Assembly: GCA_040403095.1 (NCBI GenBank)
Contig: JBBALI010000020.1
Location: forward strand, 1-64,000
Length of the DNA stretch: 64,000 nt
Direction: 5' to 3'
Source: JAQVCM01 sp040403095
Lineage (GTDB): Bacteria; Bacteroidota; Bacteroidia; Flavobacteriales_D; Crocinitomicaceae
The notes under the pieces were generated by a model, which saw only the letters and a program-made list of their open reading frames with translations, made no database searches and had not been told where the DNA came from. Positions 53,072-60,906 of the stretch are shown piece by piece. Every line of letters starts with the position of its first letter. Positions within the stretch are counted from its first letter, which is position 1. The position numbers were made by a program, and so were the translations under genes.

Positions 53072-53112
53072 GTTTTTACCCGTTAGAATCATTTACAGTA
53101 GCGAAAACATTG
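53072..53112 (+). repeat. 41-bp dispersed element, copy D
   Basis: It begins GTTTTTACCC-GTTAGAATCA and ends CGAAAACATTG. It differs from the core at two positions (ACCC for ATCG) but keeps the exact length. It starts 102 bp after copy C. Confidence 0.7.
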
Positions 53113-53232
53113 CTATTTTAATCAAGTTCGATTTATTTTGATTTAGTTTAAACTTAGAACTATTTTTTTGTCCTGAGAATTGACCAACCAAAAAATTGAT
53201 TTTCAATTTGAGAATTAAAACTTGCAACAAAA

Positions 53233-53273
53233 GTTTTTATCGGTTAGAATCTTTTAAAGTACCGAAAACATTG
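53233..53273 (+). repeat. 41-bp dispersed element, copy E
   Basis: It begins GTTTTTATCGGTTAGAATC and ends CGAAAACATTG. It shares the end of copy D and the core of copy B. It ends 128 bp before the ribBA start, 161 bp after copy D. Confidence 0.75.
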
Positions 53274-53373
53274 AAAAACAGATTTCAAAAGTGATAGCGA
53301 ATATCTAATCTCCTCACATTTTTCACCACAATCCCTTTTCTCAAACAATATACACTTTACCAAGAAAATTCCG

Positions 53374-53381
53374 TAATTTTG
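53374..53381 (+). promoter_or_regulatory. -7 element (TAATTTTG) for ribBA
   Basis: TAATTTTGCA matches the Bacteroidota -7 consensus and ends 20 nt before the ribBA ATG. No TTG lies at the ideal -33 spacing. Confidence 0.55.
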
Positions 53382-53401
53382 CACCACAATTTCTACAAAA
53401 C

Positions 53402-54619
53402 ATGGATTTTAAATTAAACAGCATAGAAGAGGCAATCGCGGAGATTAAAGCAGGAAAAGTAATTATTGTCGTTGATGACGAGGATAGAGAAAACGAAGGG
53501 GATTTTATAGCTGCCGCAGAAATGGTAACGCCAGAAATGATCAATTTTATGGCTACTCATGGTAGAGGTCTGATTTGCACTCCGCTTTCTGAAAAACGTT
53601 GTGAAGAATTAGAATTAAACCTCATGGTCACAAATAATACTGTGCTGCACGAAACTCAATTTACAGTTTCTGTGGATTTAATCGGGAATGGTTGCACCAC
53701 TGGAATTTCTGTACACGATAGAGCAAAAACAATCAAAGCATTGGTTTCACCTGATACAAAACCAAGCGATTTAGGTCGTCCAGGACATATTTTTCCATTG
53801 CGTGCCAAAAAAGGCGGTGTTTTAAGAAGAACGGGTCACACTGAAGCATCGATAGATTTAGCAAGACTAGCTGGTTTTCAATCCGCTGGGATTTTAGTGG
53901 AGATTTTGAATGAAGATGGTTCAATGGCTCGTTTACCTCAATTGGTGGAAGTAGCTAAAAAGTTTGATTTGAAAATTATTTCTATTGAGCAATTGATCCA
54001 GTACCGTTTGAAACATGATTCTTTGATCGATAAAATTGTTGATGTAAAAATGCCAACAAAATCTGGTAATTTTCAGTTGCACGCATACAAGGAAAAAACA
54101 ACTGGTCAGGAACATTTGGCGCTGGTGAAAGGAACTTGGGAGGAAAATGAAGGCGTTTTAGTGCGTGTGCACAGTTCATGCTTGACAGGCGATATTTTCG
54201 GTTCTTGCAGATGTGATTGTGGTCCACAGCTTGAAAAAGCCATGGAAATGATCGAAGCCGAAGGTAAAGGTGTCATTGTGTACATGAATCAAGAGGGCAG
54301 AGGCATTGGTTTAATCAATAAACTGAAAGCCTACAAATTGCAAGAAGAAGGAATGGACACCATCGAAGCCAACATTGAATTAGGTTTCAAAAGCGACGAA
54401 AGAGATTACGGAATTGGCGCGCAAATTTTGAGAGATTTGGGTGTTTCAAAAATGAAATTGATGTCTAATAATCCAACGAAAAGAACAGGATTGGTTGGAT
54501 ATGGTTTAGAAATTGTTGAAAATATAGCGATTGAAATTGAAAGTAATATTCACAACGAATCTTATTTGAAAACCAAACGTGATAAAATGGGACATTCAAT
54601 TAAAATGACAGGAAAATAG
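53402..54619 (+). CDS. ribBA: bifunctional DHBP synthase / GTP cyclohydrolase II
   Basis: The 405-residue protein joins two riboflavin-pathway enzymes. The N-terminal DHBP synthase (about 1-205) has VVDDEDRENEGDFIAAAE and a TGHTEASIDLARLAG site. The C-terminal GTP cyclohydrolase II (about 210-400) has VRVHSSCLTGDIFGSCRCDCG, with the three zinc cysteines, and MNQEGRGIGLINKLKAY. Together they supply 3,4-dihydroxy-2-butanone 4-phosphate and the pyrimidine precursor of flavins. Three copies of the 41-bp repeat lie upstream, oriented toward the gene. lolD-like and TIGR02757 genes follow closely. Confidence 0.97.
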   Translation: MDFKLNSIEEAIAEIKAGKVIIVVDDEDRENEGDFIAAAEMVTPEMINFMATHGRGLICTPLSEKRCEELELNLMVTNNTVLHETQFTVSVDLIGNGCTTGISVHDRAKTIKALVSPDTKPSDLGRPGHIFPLRAKKGGVLRRTGHTEASIDLARLAGFQSAGILVEILNEDGSMARLPQLVEVAKKFDLKIISIEQLIQYRLKHDSLIDKIVDVKMPTKSGNFQLHAYKEKTTGQEHLALVKGTWEENEGVLVRVHSSCLTGDIFGSCRCDCGPQLEKAMEMIEAEGKGVIVYMNQEGRGIGLINKLKAYKLQEEGMDTIEANIELGFKSDERDYGIGAQILRDLGVSKMKLMSNNPTKRTGLVGYGLEIVENIAIEIESNIHNESYLKTKRDKMGHSIKMTGK

Positions 54620-54620
54620 T

Positions 54621-55271
54621 ATGTTGCGCGCTGAAAATTTGACAAAAAACTATGGTGATTTAAACGTTTTGAAAGGCGTTAGTCTTGAAATTCAACAAGG
54701 CGAGGTAGTTTCTATTGTTGGATCTTCAGGTGCTGGAAAAACTACTTTATTGCAGTTATTGGGTACGCTCGAAAAGCCGGATGCCGGAAGTTTATCCATC
54801 GATGGCGTAGTTCCTTTTCAACTTTCCGCGAAGAAATTAGCGGAGTTTCGAAATACTTCCATCGGTTTTATCTTTCAATTTCATCAACTTTTACCAGAAT
54901 TTTCAGCCATAGAAAACGCCATTCTTCCAGCGCTAATTCAAGGTAAAACTGCTTCTGATGCCAAAAAACGAGCATCTGAACTATTTGATTTACTAGGGAT
55001 TTCTCATCGACTTAATCACAAACCGAATGAACTTTCAGGTGGCGAACAACAACGTGTTGCCGTTGCTAGGTCTTTGATTAACAGGCCAAAAGTGATTTTT
55101 GCTGACGAACCATCTGGAAATTTAGATTCACAAAATTCTGCCGATTTACATCAATTGTTTTTTGATTTGAGAGAAAGATTTAATCAAACTTTTGTGATTG
55201 TTACACACAATGATTCTTTGGCAAACATGGCTGACAGAAAGCTCGTTATGCAAGACGGAATTATTATTTAA
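54621..55271 (+). CDS. LolD-like ABC transporter ATP-binding protein
   Basis: The 216-residue ATPase has GSSGAGKTTLLQLLG (Walker A), IGFIFQFHQLLPEF (Q-loop), LSGGEQQRVAVARSL (signature) and VIFADEPSGNLD (Walker B). The sequence belongs to the LolD/MacB/FtsE-type group that works with FtsX-like permeases; LolD exports lipoproteins from the inner membrane. No LolC/E permease is adjacent, so the partner is encoded elsewhere. It begins one base after the ribBA stop, in one operon. Confidence 0.88.
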   Translation: MLRAENLTKNYGDLNVLKGVSLEIQQGEVVSIVGSSGAGKTTLLQLLGTLEKPDAGSLSIDGVVPFQLSAKKLAEFRNTSIGFIFQFHQLLPEFSAIENAILPALIQGKTASDAKKRASELFDLLGISHRLNHKPNELSGGEQQRVAVARSLINRPKVIFADEPSGNLDSQNSADLHQLFFDLRERFNQTFVIVTHNDSLANMADRKLVMQDGIII

Positions 55272-55281
55272 TTGAACATAC

Positions 55282-56040
55282 ATGATTCCTTTTGATGAAT
55301 TAAAAGAATTTTTGGATTCAAAAGTGGAACAATACAACAATCCCGCTTTTATTGAAGTGGATCCAATCCAAATTCCACATCGCTTTTCGAAAAAAGAAGA
55401 CATTGAAATCATGGGTTTACTCATGGCAACCATTGCTTGGGGAAATCGAAAATCAATCATTACCAACGGAGAGAAACTAATCAAAATCATGGGAAACAAT
55501 CCGCATGAATTTATTTTGAATTATACAACTCCAAAAACGTTAATTCCTTTTGTGCATCGAACATTCAACGCAACGGATTTAGATTTTTTCTTTCGTTCGC
55601 TGAAAGACATTTACCAAAAATCGACGTTAGAATCACTGTTTTCAAGTAGCGACGAAATTGTAGGGGTGAAAGGCAGAATCGTAAATTTCCGCAACGAATT
55701 TTTTGCAGTCGAACACGAAAATCGAAGTGAGAAACATGTTTCTAATCCCTTGAAAGGCGCTTCGGCAAAAAGATTGAACATGATGCTGCGCTGGTTTGTC
55801 AGAAAAGACAAATGTGGTGTAGATTTCGGAATTTGGAATTCAATTCCCACTTCTGAATTGTATTTGCCGTTGGACGTGCACACTGGAAACATTGCGCGAA
55901 AATTAGACATGATGCAACGCACGCAAAACGATTGGACAGCCTTGGAAGAAGTGCAATCCATTTTGTGTAAACTCGATCCAAACGATCCTGTGAAATACGA
56001 TTTTGCGTTGTTTGGTTTAGGAGCTTTTGAAGGGTTTTGA
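55282..56040 (+). CDS. TIGR02757 family protein (DUF2400)
   Basis: The 252-residue protein matches TIGR02757: GLLMATIAWGNRKSIITNGEKLIKIMGNNPHEFI, HRTFNATDLDFFFRSLKDIY, MLRWFVRKDKCGVDFGIW and the end YDFALFGLGAFEGF. The family is mainly found in Bacteroidota and is reported as of unknown function. A helix-hairpin type motif (LPLDVHTGNIARKL) hints at nucleic-acid binding of the HhH-GPD sort. It is the third gene after ribBA, 10 bp after the ABC gene. Confidence 0.85.
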   Translation: MIPFDELKEFLDSKVEQYNNPAFIEVDPIQIPHRFSKKEDIEIMGLLMATIAWGNRKSIITNGEKLIKIMGNNPHEFILNYTTPKTLIPFVHRTFNATDLDFFFRSLKDIYQKSTLESLFSSSDEIVGVKGRIVNFRNEFFAVEHENRSEKHVSNPLKGASAKRLNMMLRWFVRKDKCGVDFGIWNSIPTSELYLPLDVHTGNIARKLDMMQRTQNDWTALEEVQSILCKLDPNDPVKYDFALFGLGAFEGF

Positions 56041-56131
56041 GAAAGTGACAACAAGTTGGAAATTAAACTAAAAAGTCAGTATTTGAGAATGATTTTTTCC
56101 TTTTTATTATTTATTTGCTTATCCTTTAATT

Positions 56132-56584
56132 CTAAAGATAGTATTTAGCTTCACTAGATAAAGTTTCTATTTGTTTACCCTTTGATGTTTTCCAAAATAC
56201 TTTTTGTAATTTCCAATCTACAAATGTATAAGGCAGTTCTTCATTGTCTAGTTGTTTTAACATTCCGCTATACCATTCTGCATACTCATTGTTTTGGCCT
56301 TTACAAAGTTCCAAGAATTTAAAATTTTCTTTCACAAACAAGTCTGTTAATTCTATAGTAGTTAGTATTAGTTCTTCTTTTGAATTTTGGCCTTCATGAT
56401 AGCTTATCCAGTTCGAGGCTGATAACTCCTGGTTTTTTTTCTCGTCAATAAAACTGCAACGCCAATGTAATCCCGAAGGCGATTCTGACGGCATTACTCT
56501 CAACTTTCTAAAACCGCGTTTATGAAGTTCTTCAACCATAAATACTAGTTTTTGTCTGTTTGATAGGTAGAAATTGCATTTCAT
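56132..56584 (-). CDS. uncharacterised protein
   Basis: The 150-residue protein has no signal peptide and no membrane segment. A basic stretch RGFRKLRVMPSESPSGLHWRCSF stands out (residues about 23-45), and the remainder is polar and aromatic-rich near the end (YTFVDWKLQKVFWKTSK). I do not recognise the family. It is transcribed alone between TIGR02757 and another small minus-strand gene and looks like accessory sequence. Confidence 0.5.
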   Translation of the reverse strand: MKCNFYLSNRQKLVFMVEELHKRGFRKLRVMPSESPSGLHWRCSFIDEKKNQELSASNWISYHEGQNSKEELILTTIELTDLFVKENFKFLELCKGQNNEYAEWYSGMLKQLDNEELPYTFVDWKLQKVFWKTSKGKQIETLSSEAKYYL

Positions 56585-56723
56585 TTTTAAATTTTCTTTG
56601 GTTGAATGAATGTTTTGATTTGCTTGTGACTTAAGTTTTGCAGTCCGAAGCTTAATATTTGCTATTTGTTATGATTTGTTTATTCTTGATTCATATCCAT
56701 AAATTATTACACGATAACATTTT

Positions 56724-56784
56724 GCACCTGCACTTTCAAGCCTCTAGCTGAAGATAATAATAAAAAGGCTTGAAATGAAGGTGC
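56724..56784. repeat. imperfect long inverted repeat in a 214-bp gap
   Basis: The left arm 56724-56743 (GCACCT-GCA-CTTTCAAGCCT) and right arm 56766-56784 (AGGCTTGAA-ATGAAGGTGC) are nearly complementary over 19-20 bases, with two mismatches and one bulge, and a loop of about 22 nt. The pair may form a hairpin. It lies between two unknown minus-strand genes and could be a MITE-like remnant or a terminator-like structure. Confidence 0.5.
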
Positions 56785-56798
56785 TGTTTGTAATATTT

Positions 56799-57170
56799 CT
56801 ATTGATACATTATGTTAGCAAACCCCAGACTATCATAATTTTTAAAGTCAACTTCCTTTTCCCATTCTTGTTGGATGTTGATTTTCGGATTTTTTAATTT
56901 TGACCTATTTAATGAATCTGCCTTAAGGATAATTAAATTACAATTGTCTACCTTGTAAAAAAAATCTAAAGCTCTATAATATGGCTCATTAAGAGTATCT
57001 TTTAATATGGAATTATCACTTATATAAGTTCTTTGATTGTCAGAAGACCATCTCACAACTTTTAGGTAAATGCCGCAACCAAGCTTAATAACTTTTTCAC
57101 TTTTATCTCCCAAAGTACAACTGCTGATTACAAATCCTAAAATCAATATTATTATTTTTTTTATTATCAC
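56799..57170 (-). CDS. small lipoprotein of unknown function
   Basis: The 123-residue protein begins with a GTG, since no ATG is available, and a lipoprotein signal (MIIKKIIILILGFVISSC, lipobox VISSC). The body is polar, with segments such as YLKVVRWSSDNQRTYISDN and no recognised motif. The start is uncertain. The gene lies alone, before a 276-bp gap without coding signal. Confidence 0.45.
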   Translation of the reverse strand: MIIKKIIILILGFVISSCTLGDKSEKVIKLGCGIYLKVVRWSSDNQRTYISDNSILKDTLNEPYYRALDFFYKVDNCNLIILKADSLNRSKLKNPKINIQQEWEKEVDFKNYDSLGFANIMYQ

Positions 57171-57396
57171 AGGCCTGGATTACATTATTACTAACTATTT
57201 GCTTTGCGCAATGCTCCTATTTTCATAATATTTAATTGTTCTAAATCACTCAATATCAAAAATAAAAACGCTTACAACCGAATAAATTCGCATCTCATCT
57301 ATTTCGCTTATTTCAAATATCAACCAATTGAAAACCAAAGCTAACCAAATATTTTAAATTTCCAACTTATCCACTTTGATTTTGAATACTTTAAAC

Positions 57397-57427
57397 CAAA
57401 AAAAAGGTGCCTTATTCAAGCACCTTT
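57397..57427 (-). terminator. Rho-independent terminator after the FKBP lipoprotein gene
   Basis: The minus strand has an 8-bp stem AAAGGTGC (57427-57420) / GCACCTTT (57410-57403) with a 9-nt loop, followed by a T-run. It begins 19 bp past the FKBP stop. Confidence 0.85.
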
Positions 57428-57446
57428 CCTCAATATCATCAATTTT

Positions 57447-58403
57447 TTATCTATTCACATTATTCTTTGTCAACGTTCCTGGTTTTCCACTGTTGATTAA
57501 CTCAATGTAAAACACCAAAGATTCATAAGGTTGAATGTCATACGAATTGGTGTTTGGATTAAACATGCCAGATTCTTGGTAAGCCATTTGAAAAGGTAGA
57601 TACAATCTATATTTTCCACCTTTTTTCATCATCGGCATTCCTTCTTGCCATCCTGTAACTACGCCTGAAAGCGAAAAAGCGTTCAACGGTTGTTTGTATT
57701 TTTCAACCATTTCGAAAGAACTTTGCAACGTGTCACCCAACGAATTCATCAAAATATAATGCGCTAGAACGTCATCGCCAGGAGCAGGACTCGGTCCTTT
57801 ACCTTCTTGAATGGTTTGCAAAATGATTCCACTTGCAGTTGTTTTGATATTTGGCAATTTCTTCGCTTTTTCCATCAAAGCACTTCCGTTCATTTTATTC
57901 AAATCTTCGAAGAAATTTTGAATCATCGATTTTTGTTCTTCCACGTTGATCAAGGTGTCGATTTTCATCAGTCCGTGTCTGAATCCGATGGCTGCTTTTT
58001 TAATATCGATTTTACTCAAAGCACCTTTCTTTTTCCAACTCGCTTGAAAAACAATTCCAGACAATTTCCCCAAACAACTTGATCCTTCTTTGACATAATT
58101 TGTATCAAATTTTTGACCTTGAGGACCGTAAAGTTTTCTCATTGTTTCGTTGCAACCTTCATCAAATGCAGAAGTATCCGAAAATCCTTGCTCAAATCCT
58201 TTGACCATTTCGTCGATGTCATATTTGTCAAAATATGGATCTCCAGATTCAGAAATTGAATGCGCATGATCTGCACCCAAAGCGTAAGACAATTTATCTT
58301 TGAAAGTTGTCAAATCGACTTTTTCAGTTTCTTCACTTGCAGTTTTATCTCCACAAGCAACAAGAAGTACCAACAAGGGTAAAAAAAGAATAACTTTTTT
58401 CAT
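57447..58403 (-). CDS. FKBP-type peptidyl-prolyl isomerase, lipoprotein
   Basis: The 318-residue protein has a lipoprotein signal (MKKVILFLPLLVLLVACGDK), an FKBP N-terminal helical dimerisation part (about 30-200) and a C-terminal FKBP domain (about 205-305). The FKBP part includes GSALMEKAKKLPNIKTTASGIILQTIQEGKGPSPAPGDDV and GWQEGMPMMKKGGKYRLYLPFQMAYQ, whose core aromatic and hydrophobic residues are largely kept. It should fold proteins in the periplasm. The gene follows a second FKBP gene by 11 bp in the same direction, so the pair is one operon. Confidence 0.88.
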   Translation of the reverse strand: MKKVILFLPLLVLLVACGDKTASEETEKVDLTTFKDKLSYALGADHAHSISESGDPYFDKYDIDEMVKGFEQGFSDTSAFDEGCNETMRKLYGPQGQKFDTNYVKEGSSCLGKLSGIVFQASWKKKGALSKIDIKKAAIGFRHGLMKIDTLINVEEQKSMIQNFFEDLNKMNGSALMEKAKKLPNIKTTASGIILQTIQEGKGPSPAPGDDVLAHYILMNSLGDTLQSSFEMVEKYKQPLNAFSLSGVVTGWQEGMPMMKKGGKYRLYLPFQMAYQESGMFNPNTNSYDIQPYESLVFYIELINSGKPGTLTKNNVNR

Positions 58404-58414
58404 TTTAAATCTGA

Positions 58415-59014
58415 TTAATGTATTGCAATCAATTCAACGTCGAAAATCAAAGCCATAAAAGGTTTGATTGGTCCACCTGGATGAGGTTGTGCACCATAAG
58501 CCAAATCTTGAGGAATATACAAACGGTATTTCGAACCTTCAGTCATCAATTGCAAGGCTTCAGTCCAACCTTTGATTACTTGGTGAACACCGAAAGTCGC
58601 TGGAGTTCCTCTTTGAACAGAAGAATCAAAAACACTTCCATCGATCAAAGTACCATGATAATGAACTTCAACAGTATCTTCTGCAGTTGGTTTTGCACCA
58701 GTTCCTTCTTCAATCACTTCATATTGCAAACCTGAAGGCGTTGTATGAATTCCCGCTTTTGATTTGTTTTCAGCTAAAAAAGCTTCACCAGCATCTTTAT
58801 GCTCTGCAAATTTAGATTCACCCACTTTTTGCAAATACTGTTGGATGATTGCATTTGCTTCATCTGGACCATATTTTGGCGCTTTTCCTGCGAATGCGTC
58901 AGCAATTGCTTCAGCCATCGCTTCTGGATTGATTTTTTCTAAGTCTTGTTGCATCAAACTTCCTGCAACACTCATTCCTACACAGTAACTTACCGCATTG
59001 ATTTCTTCTGTCAT
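58415..59014 (-). CDS. FKBP-type peptidyl-prolyl isomerase, FklB-like
   Basis: The 199-residue protein has a helical dimerisation domain (1-100) and an FKBP domain (about 100-199) with the expected HYHGTLIDGSVFDSS, VIKGWTEALQLM and YIPQDLAYGA. No signal peptide, so cytoplasmic. It accelerates proline isomerisation. It is the first gene of a two-FKBP operon, with a TATCTTTG promoter 16 nt upstream. Confidence 0.92.
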   Translation of the reverse strand: MTEEINAVSYCVGMSVAGSLMQQDLEKINPEAMAEAIADAFAGKAPKYGPDEANAIIQQYLQKVGESKFAEHKDAGEAFLAENKSKAGIHTTPSGLQYEVIEEGTGAKPTAEDTVEVHYHGTLIDGSVFDSSVQRGTPATFGVHQVIKGWTEALQLMTEGSKYRLYIPQDLAYGAQPHPGGPIKPFMALIFDVELIAIH

Positions 59015-59030
59015 TTTTTAAGCTTTGGTG

Positions 59031-59038
59031 CAAAGATA
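59031..59038 (-). promoter_or_regulatory. -7 element (TATCTTTG) for the FKBP operon
   Basis: The minus strand reads TATCTTTGCA and ends 16 nt before the ATG of the FklB-like gene. No matching -33 TTG is seen. Confidence 0.55.
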
Positions 59039-59204
59039 ATTGTTTTAATTCTATTTATTCAGATGAATTACAATTACCAACAGGGCAAGTGCATTTACCT
59101 TTAAAAAATCAGTAAAAAAAATTTAGCACGAACAAATAGATTTTGATTGTTTTTAGTAGGGTTCATTAATTCAGTGAAAATGGGATAACTTAAAAAGCAA
59201 AATA

Positions 59205-59266
59205 GCTCCATAGGAGCGCCATGTTTGTAAACGGTTCCGATATATATCGGAATCGTCGAACAAACA
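59205..59266. repeat. structured dumbbell element upstream of efp
   Basis: GCTCC-ATA-GGAGC (59205-59217) is a small hairpin. TGTTTGT (59222-59228) pairs with ACAAACA (59260-59266). Inside it GGTTCCGATAT (59233-59243) and ATATCGGAATC (59244-59254) form an 11-bp stem around the 18-bp palindrome TTCCGATATATATCGGAA. It may be a dispersed repeat element of Bacteroidota or a structured RNA. Lengths and symmetry are unlikely by chance in this AT-rich sequence. Confidence 0.6.
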
Positions 59267-59401
59267 AGTTCATAAAATCTTTTTTGGCGTGTATTTTTGA
59301 ATAAAAATCATGACAAAAAACCATTGTGCGAAAAAGTAGTTTTGAAATTTTTTAGAACTGAGATTAATCCAAAAATGTATTATTCTTCAAACTTTTTTTT
59401 C

Positions 59402-59409
59402 TATTTTTG
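59402..59409 (+). promoter_or_regulatory. -7 element (TATTTTTG) for efp
   Basis: TATTTTTGCG ends 22 nt before the efp ATG at 59432. No clear -33 TTG was found. Confidence 0.55.
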
Positions 59410-59431
59410 CGCTCTATTATAAAGAAGCATC

Positions 59432-59998
59432 ATGGCAAATACATCTGATATCAAAAACGGTTTATGCATTAAATTTAACGATAAACTGTGTCAAATTATC
59501 GAGTTTCAACACGTAAAACCTGGAAAAGGTCCTGCTTTCGTTCGTACGAAAATGAGACAAATTGAAACTGGGAAAGTGATAGACAATACTTTTTCAGCAG
59601 GTCATAAAATTGAGACTGTTAGAATTGAAAATCGTGAATATCAATATTTGTATCAAGAAGGAACGGATTATGTTTTCATGAACAATGAAAATTTTGAACA
59701 AGTGAACATTCCTGCTAAGATGATTGAAAAACCAGGTTTTTTGGTTGAAGGAATGACTTGCAGTATTTTGTTTCACGCTGAAGAAGAAACTCCTTTGGTT
59801 GTTGAATTACCAATTTCAATTATTTCTGAAGTAACTTACACTGAACCAGGGATTAAAGGTGATACTGCGACAAACACAATGAAACCAGCAACTATTGCAA
59901 CAGGCGCTGAAATCCGTGTTCCTTTGTTCATCAATACTGGAGAAATTATTAAAATTGATACGCGTACTGGTTTGTACCAAGAGCGAGTAAAAAACTAA
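59432..59998 (+). CDS. efp: translation elongation factor P
   Basis: The 188-residue protein has the three beta-barrel domains of EF-P. The KOW domain begins DIKNGLCIKFNDKLCQIIEF and carries Lys32 in HVKPGKGPAF, the residue modified in many bacteria. The end is IKIDTRTGLYQERVKN. It relieves ribosome stalling at proline runs. No modification enzyme (EpmA, YmfI, EarP) is adjacent. Confidence 0.96.
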   Translation: MANTSDIKNGLCIKFNDKLCQIIEFQHVKPGKGPAFVRTKMRQIETGKVIDNTFSAGHKIETVRIENREYQYLYQEGTDYVFMNNENFEQVNIPAKMIEKPGFLVEGMTCSILFHAEEETPLVVELPISIISEVTYTEPGIKGDTATNTMKPATIATGAEIRVPLFINTGEIIKIDTRTGLYQERVKN

Positions 59999-60019
59999 TT
60001 TACAATATTTTAAATTATT

Positions 60020-60046
60020 AAATCCTGCAGCAATGTGGGATTTTTT
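60020..60046 (+). terminator. Rho-independent terminator after efp
   Basis: AAATCCTGCA (60020-60029) pairs with TGTGGGATTT (60034-60043), including two G-U pairs, around a GCAA tetraloop, followed by TTT. The sequence is closely similar to the accD terminator on the other strand (see finding). Confidence 0.8.
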
Positions 60047-60058
60047 GTTTTACAAAAG

Positions 60059-60871
60059 ATGATTTTAAAGAAACTCCAACTTTCGACACATCAGGTTCAA
60101 ATCGCTTTTATCGAATCAGAAAAAAGCAATTTAACAAACAGAACCGATTTTCAGGAGAACACTATTTTGTTGTTTTTGCATGAAGCTTTGGGTTCAATAG
60201 GTCAATGGCGAAATTTTCCTAAATTGTTGTGCGATTCCATGGGAATGGATGGTTTTATTCTCGAGCGAAGAGGGCACGGTGGTTCCGATGCATTGTTTGG
60301 TGAAAGAAATGAAAACTACCTACATGAATATGCATACGATGAATTGCACGAAGTCATTCAGAAAATTTTGCCAGGCGGAAAACGGGTTATTTTAGTTGGA
60401 CATTCGGATGGCGGGACAATCGCTTTATTGTATGCTGCCAAATTTCCAAAATTTGTCTCTGGAATTGTAACAATGGCTGCGCATGTTTTGAATGAATCTG
60501 AAACACGTGCCGGAATTCAGCCTGCGATTGATGCTTTCCGCGAAGGAAAATTAGACGGATTGAAAAAGTTTCACAGTGAAAAAACAGAATCGCTTTTTTT
60601 CGCTTGGGCAAATACTTGGATAAGCGATTCTTTTAAAGATTGGAATATTGTTAATGACATTCAAGGAATTCAATGTCCAACGCTCGCAATTCAAGGAAAA
60701 GAAGATCAATACGGTACAAAATTACAGCTTGATTTAATTCTACAAGCCATTCCACAAGCTGAAATTGCCTTTTTAGATTTTGTGAAACATCATCCACATT
60801 TAGAAAAATCCGCTGAGATTTTGAGTAGAATTGAAAAGTGGTATCAGATTAATTTAGAAAAATTTGACTAA
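60059..60871 (+). CDS. alpha/beta hydrolase
   Basis: The ATG at 60059 gives 270 residues; a GTG at 60035 falls in the terminator stem. The nucleophile elbow is GHSDGGTIALL (Ser in the middle), the HG-type oxyanion loop is FLHEALGSIGQWRNFP, and a late HHPHLEK segment supplies the catalytic His. It could be an esterase, haloperoxidase or epoxide hydrolase; substrate not predictable. It is bracketed by two near-identical terminators in opposite orientation. Confidence 0.8.
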   Translation: MILKKLQLSTHQVQIAFIESEKSNLTNRTDFQENTILLFLHEALGSIGQWRNFPKLLCDSMGMDGFILERRGHGGSDALFGERNENYLHEYAYDELHEVIQKILPGGKRVILVGHSDGGTIALLYAAKFPKFVSGIVTMAAHVLNESETRAGIQPAIDAFREGKLDGLKKFHSEKTESLFFAWANTWISDSFKDWNIVNDIQGIQCPTLAIQGKEDQYGTKLQLDLILQAIPQAEIAFLDFVKHHPHLEKSAEILSRIEKWYQINLEKFD

Positions 60872-60900
60872 AAAAAAGTCCCACATTTCTGCAGGACTTT
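60871..60900 (-). terminator. Rho-independent terminator after accD
   Basis: AAAGTCC (60875-60881) and GGACTTT (60894-60900) form the stem; read on the minus strand the T-run follows. The minus-strand sequence, AAAGTCCTGCAGAAATGTGG and onward, is very similar to the efp terminator. Confidence 0.85.
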
Positions 60901-60906
60901 GAATAT

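Larger units (their letters stand above)
52891..53401. other. gene-free stretch of 511 bp with three 41-bp repeat copies
   Basis: No credible frame is present. Three direct copies of the 41-bp element lie at 52970, 53072 and 53233, all pointing to ribBA. The ribBA -7 box is at 53374-53381. No FMN riboswitch signature or stable hairpin was seen. The stretch is bounded by the divergent zinc-ribbon gene and ribBA. Confidence 0.8.
59039..59431. other. gene-free stretch of about 390 bp upstream of efp
   Basis: No credible coding frame. It contains a dumbbell-like structured element (59205-59266) and the efp -7 box (59402-59409). The remainder is AT-rich without further recognised signal. Confidence 0.75.

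Noticed and set aside
52970..53112. GTTAGAA in the repeats as an integron attC core
   Set aside because: The core does not fit GTTRRRY, there is no complementary RYYYAAC arm, and no integrase is in the window.
52970..53273. The 41-bp repeats as a CRISPR array
   Set aside because: The copies are diverged, spacing is unequal and no cas gene is present; the spacers are too long.
55611..56054. 147-residue minus-strand frame
   Set aside because: It lies within the TIGR02757 gene on the other strand; the plus frame matches the family over its length.
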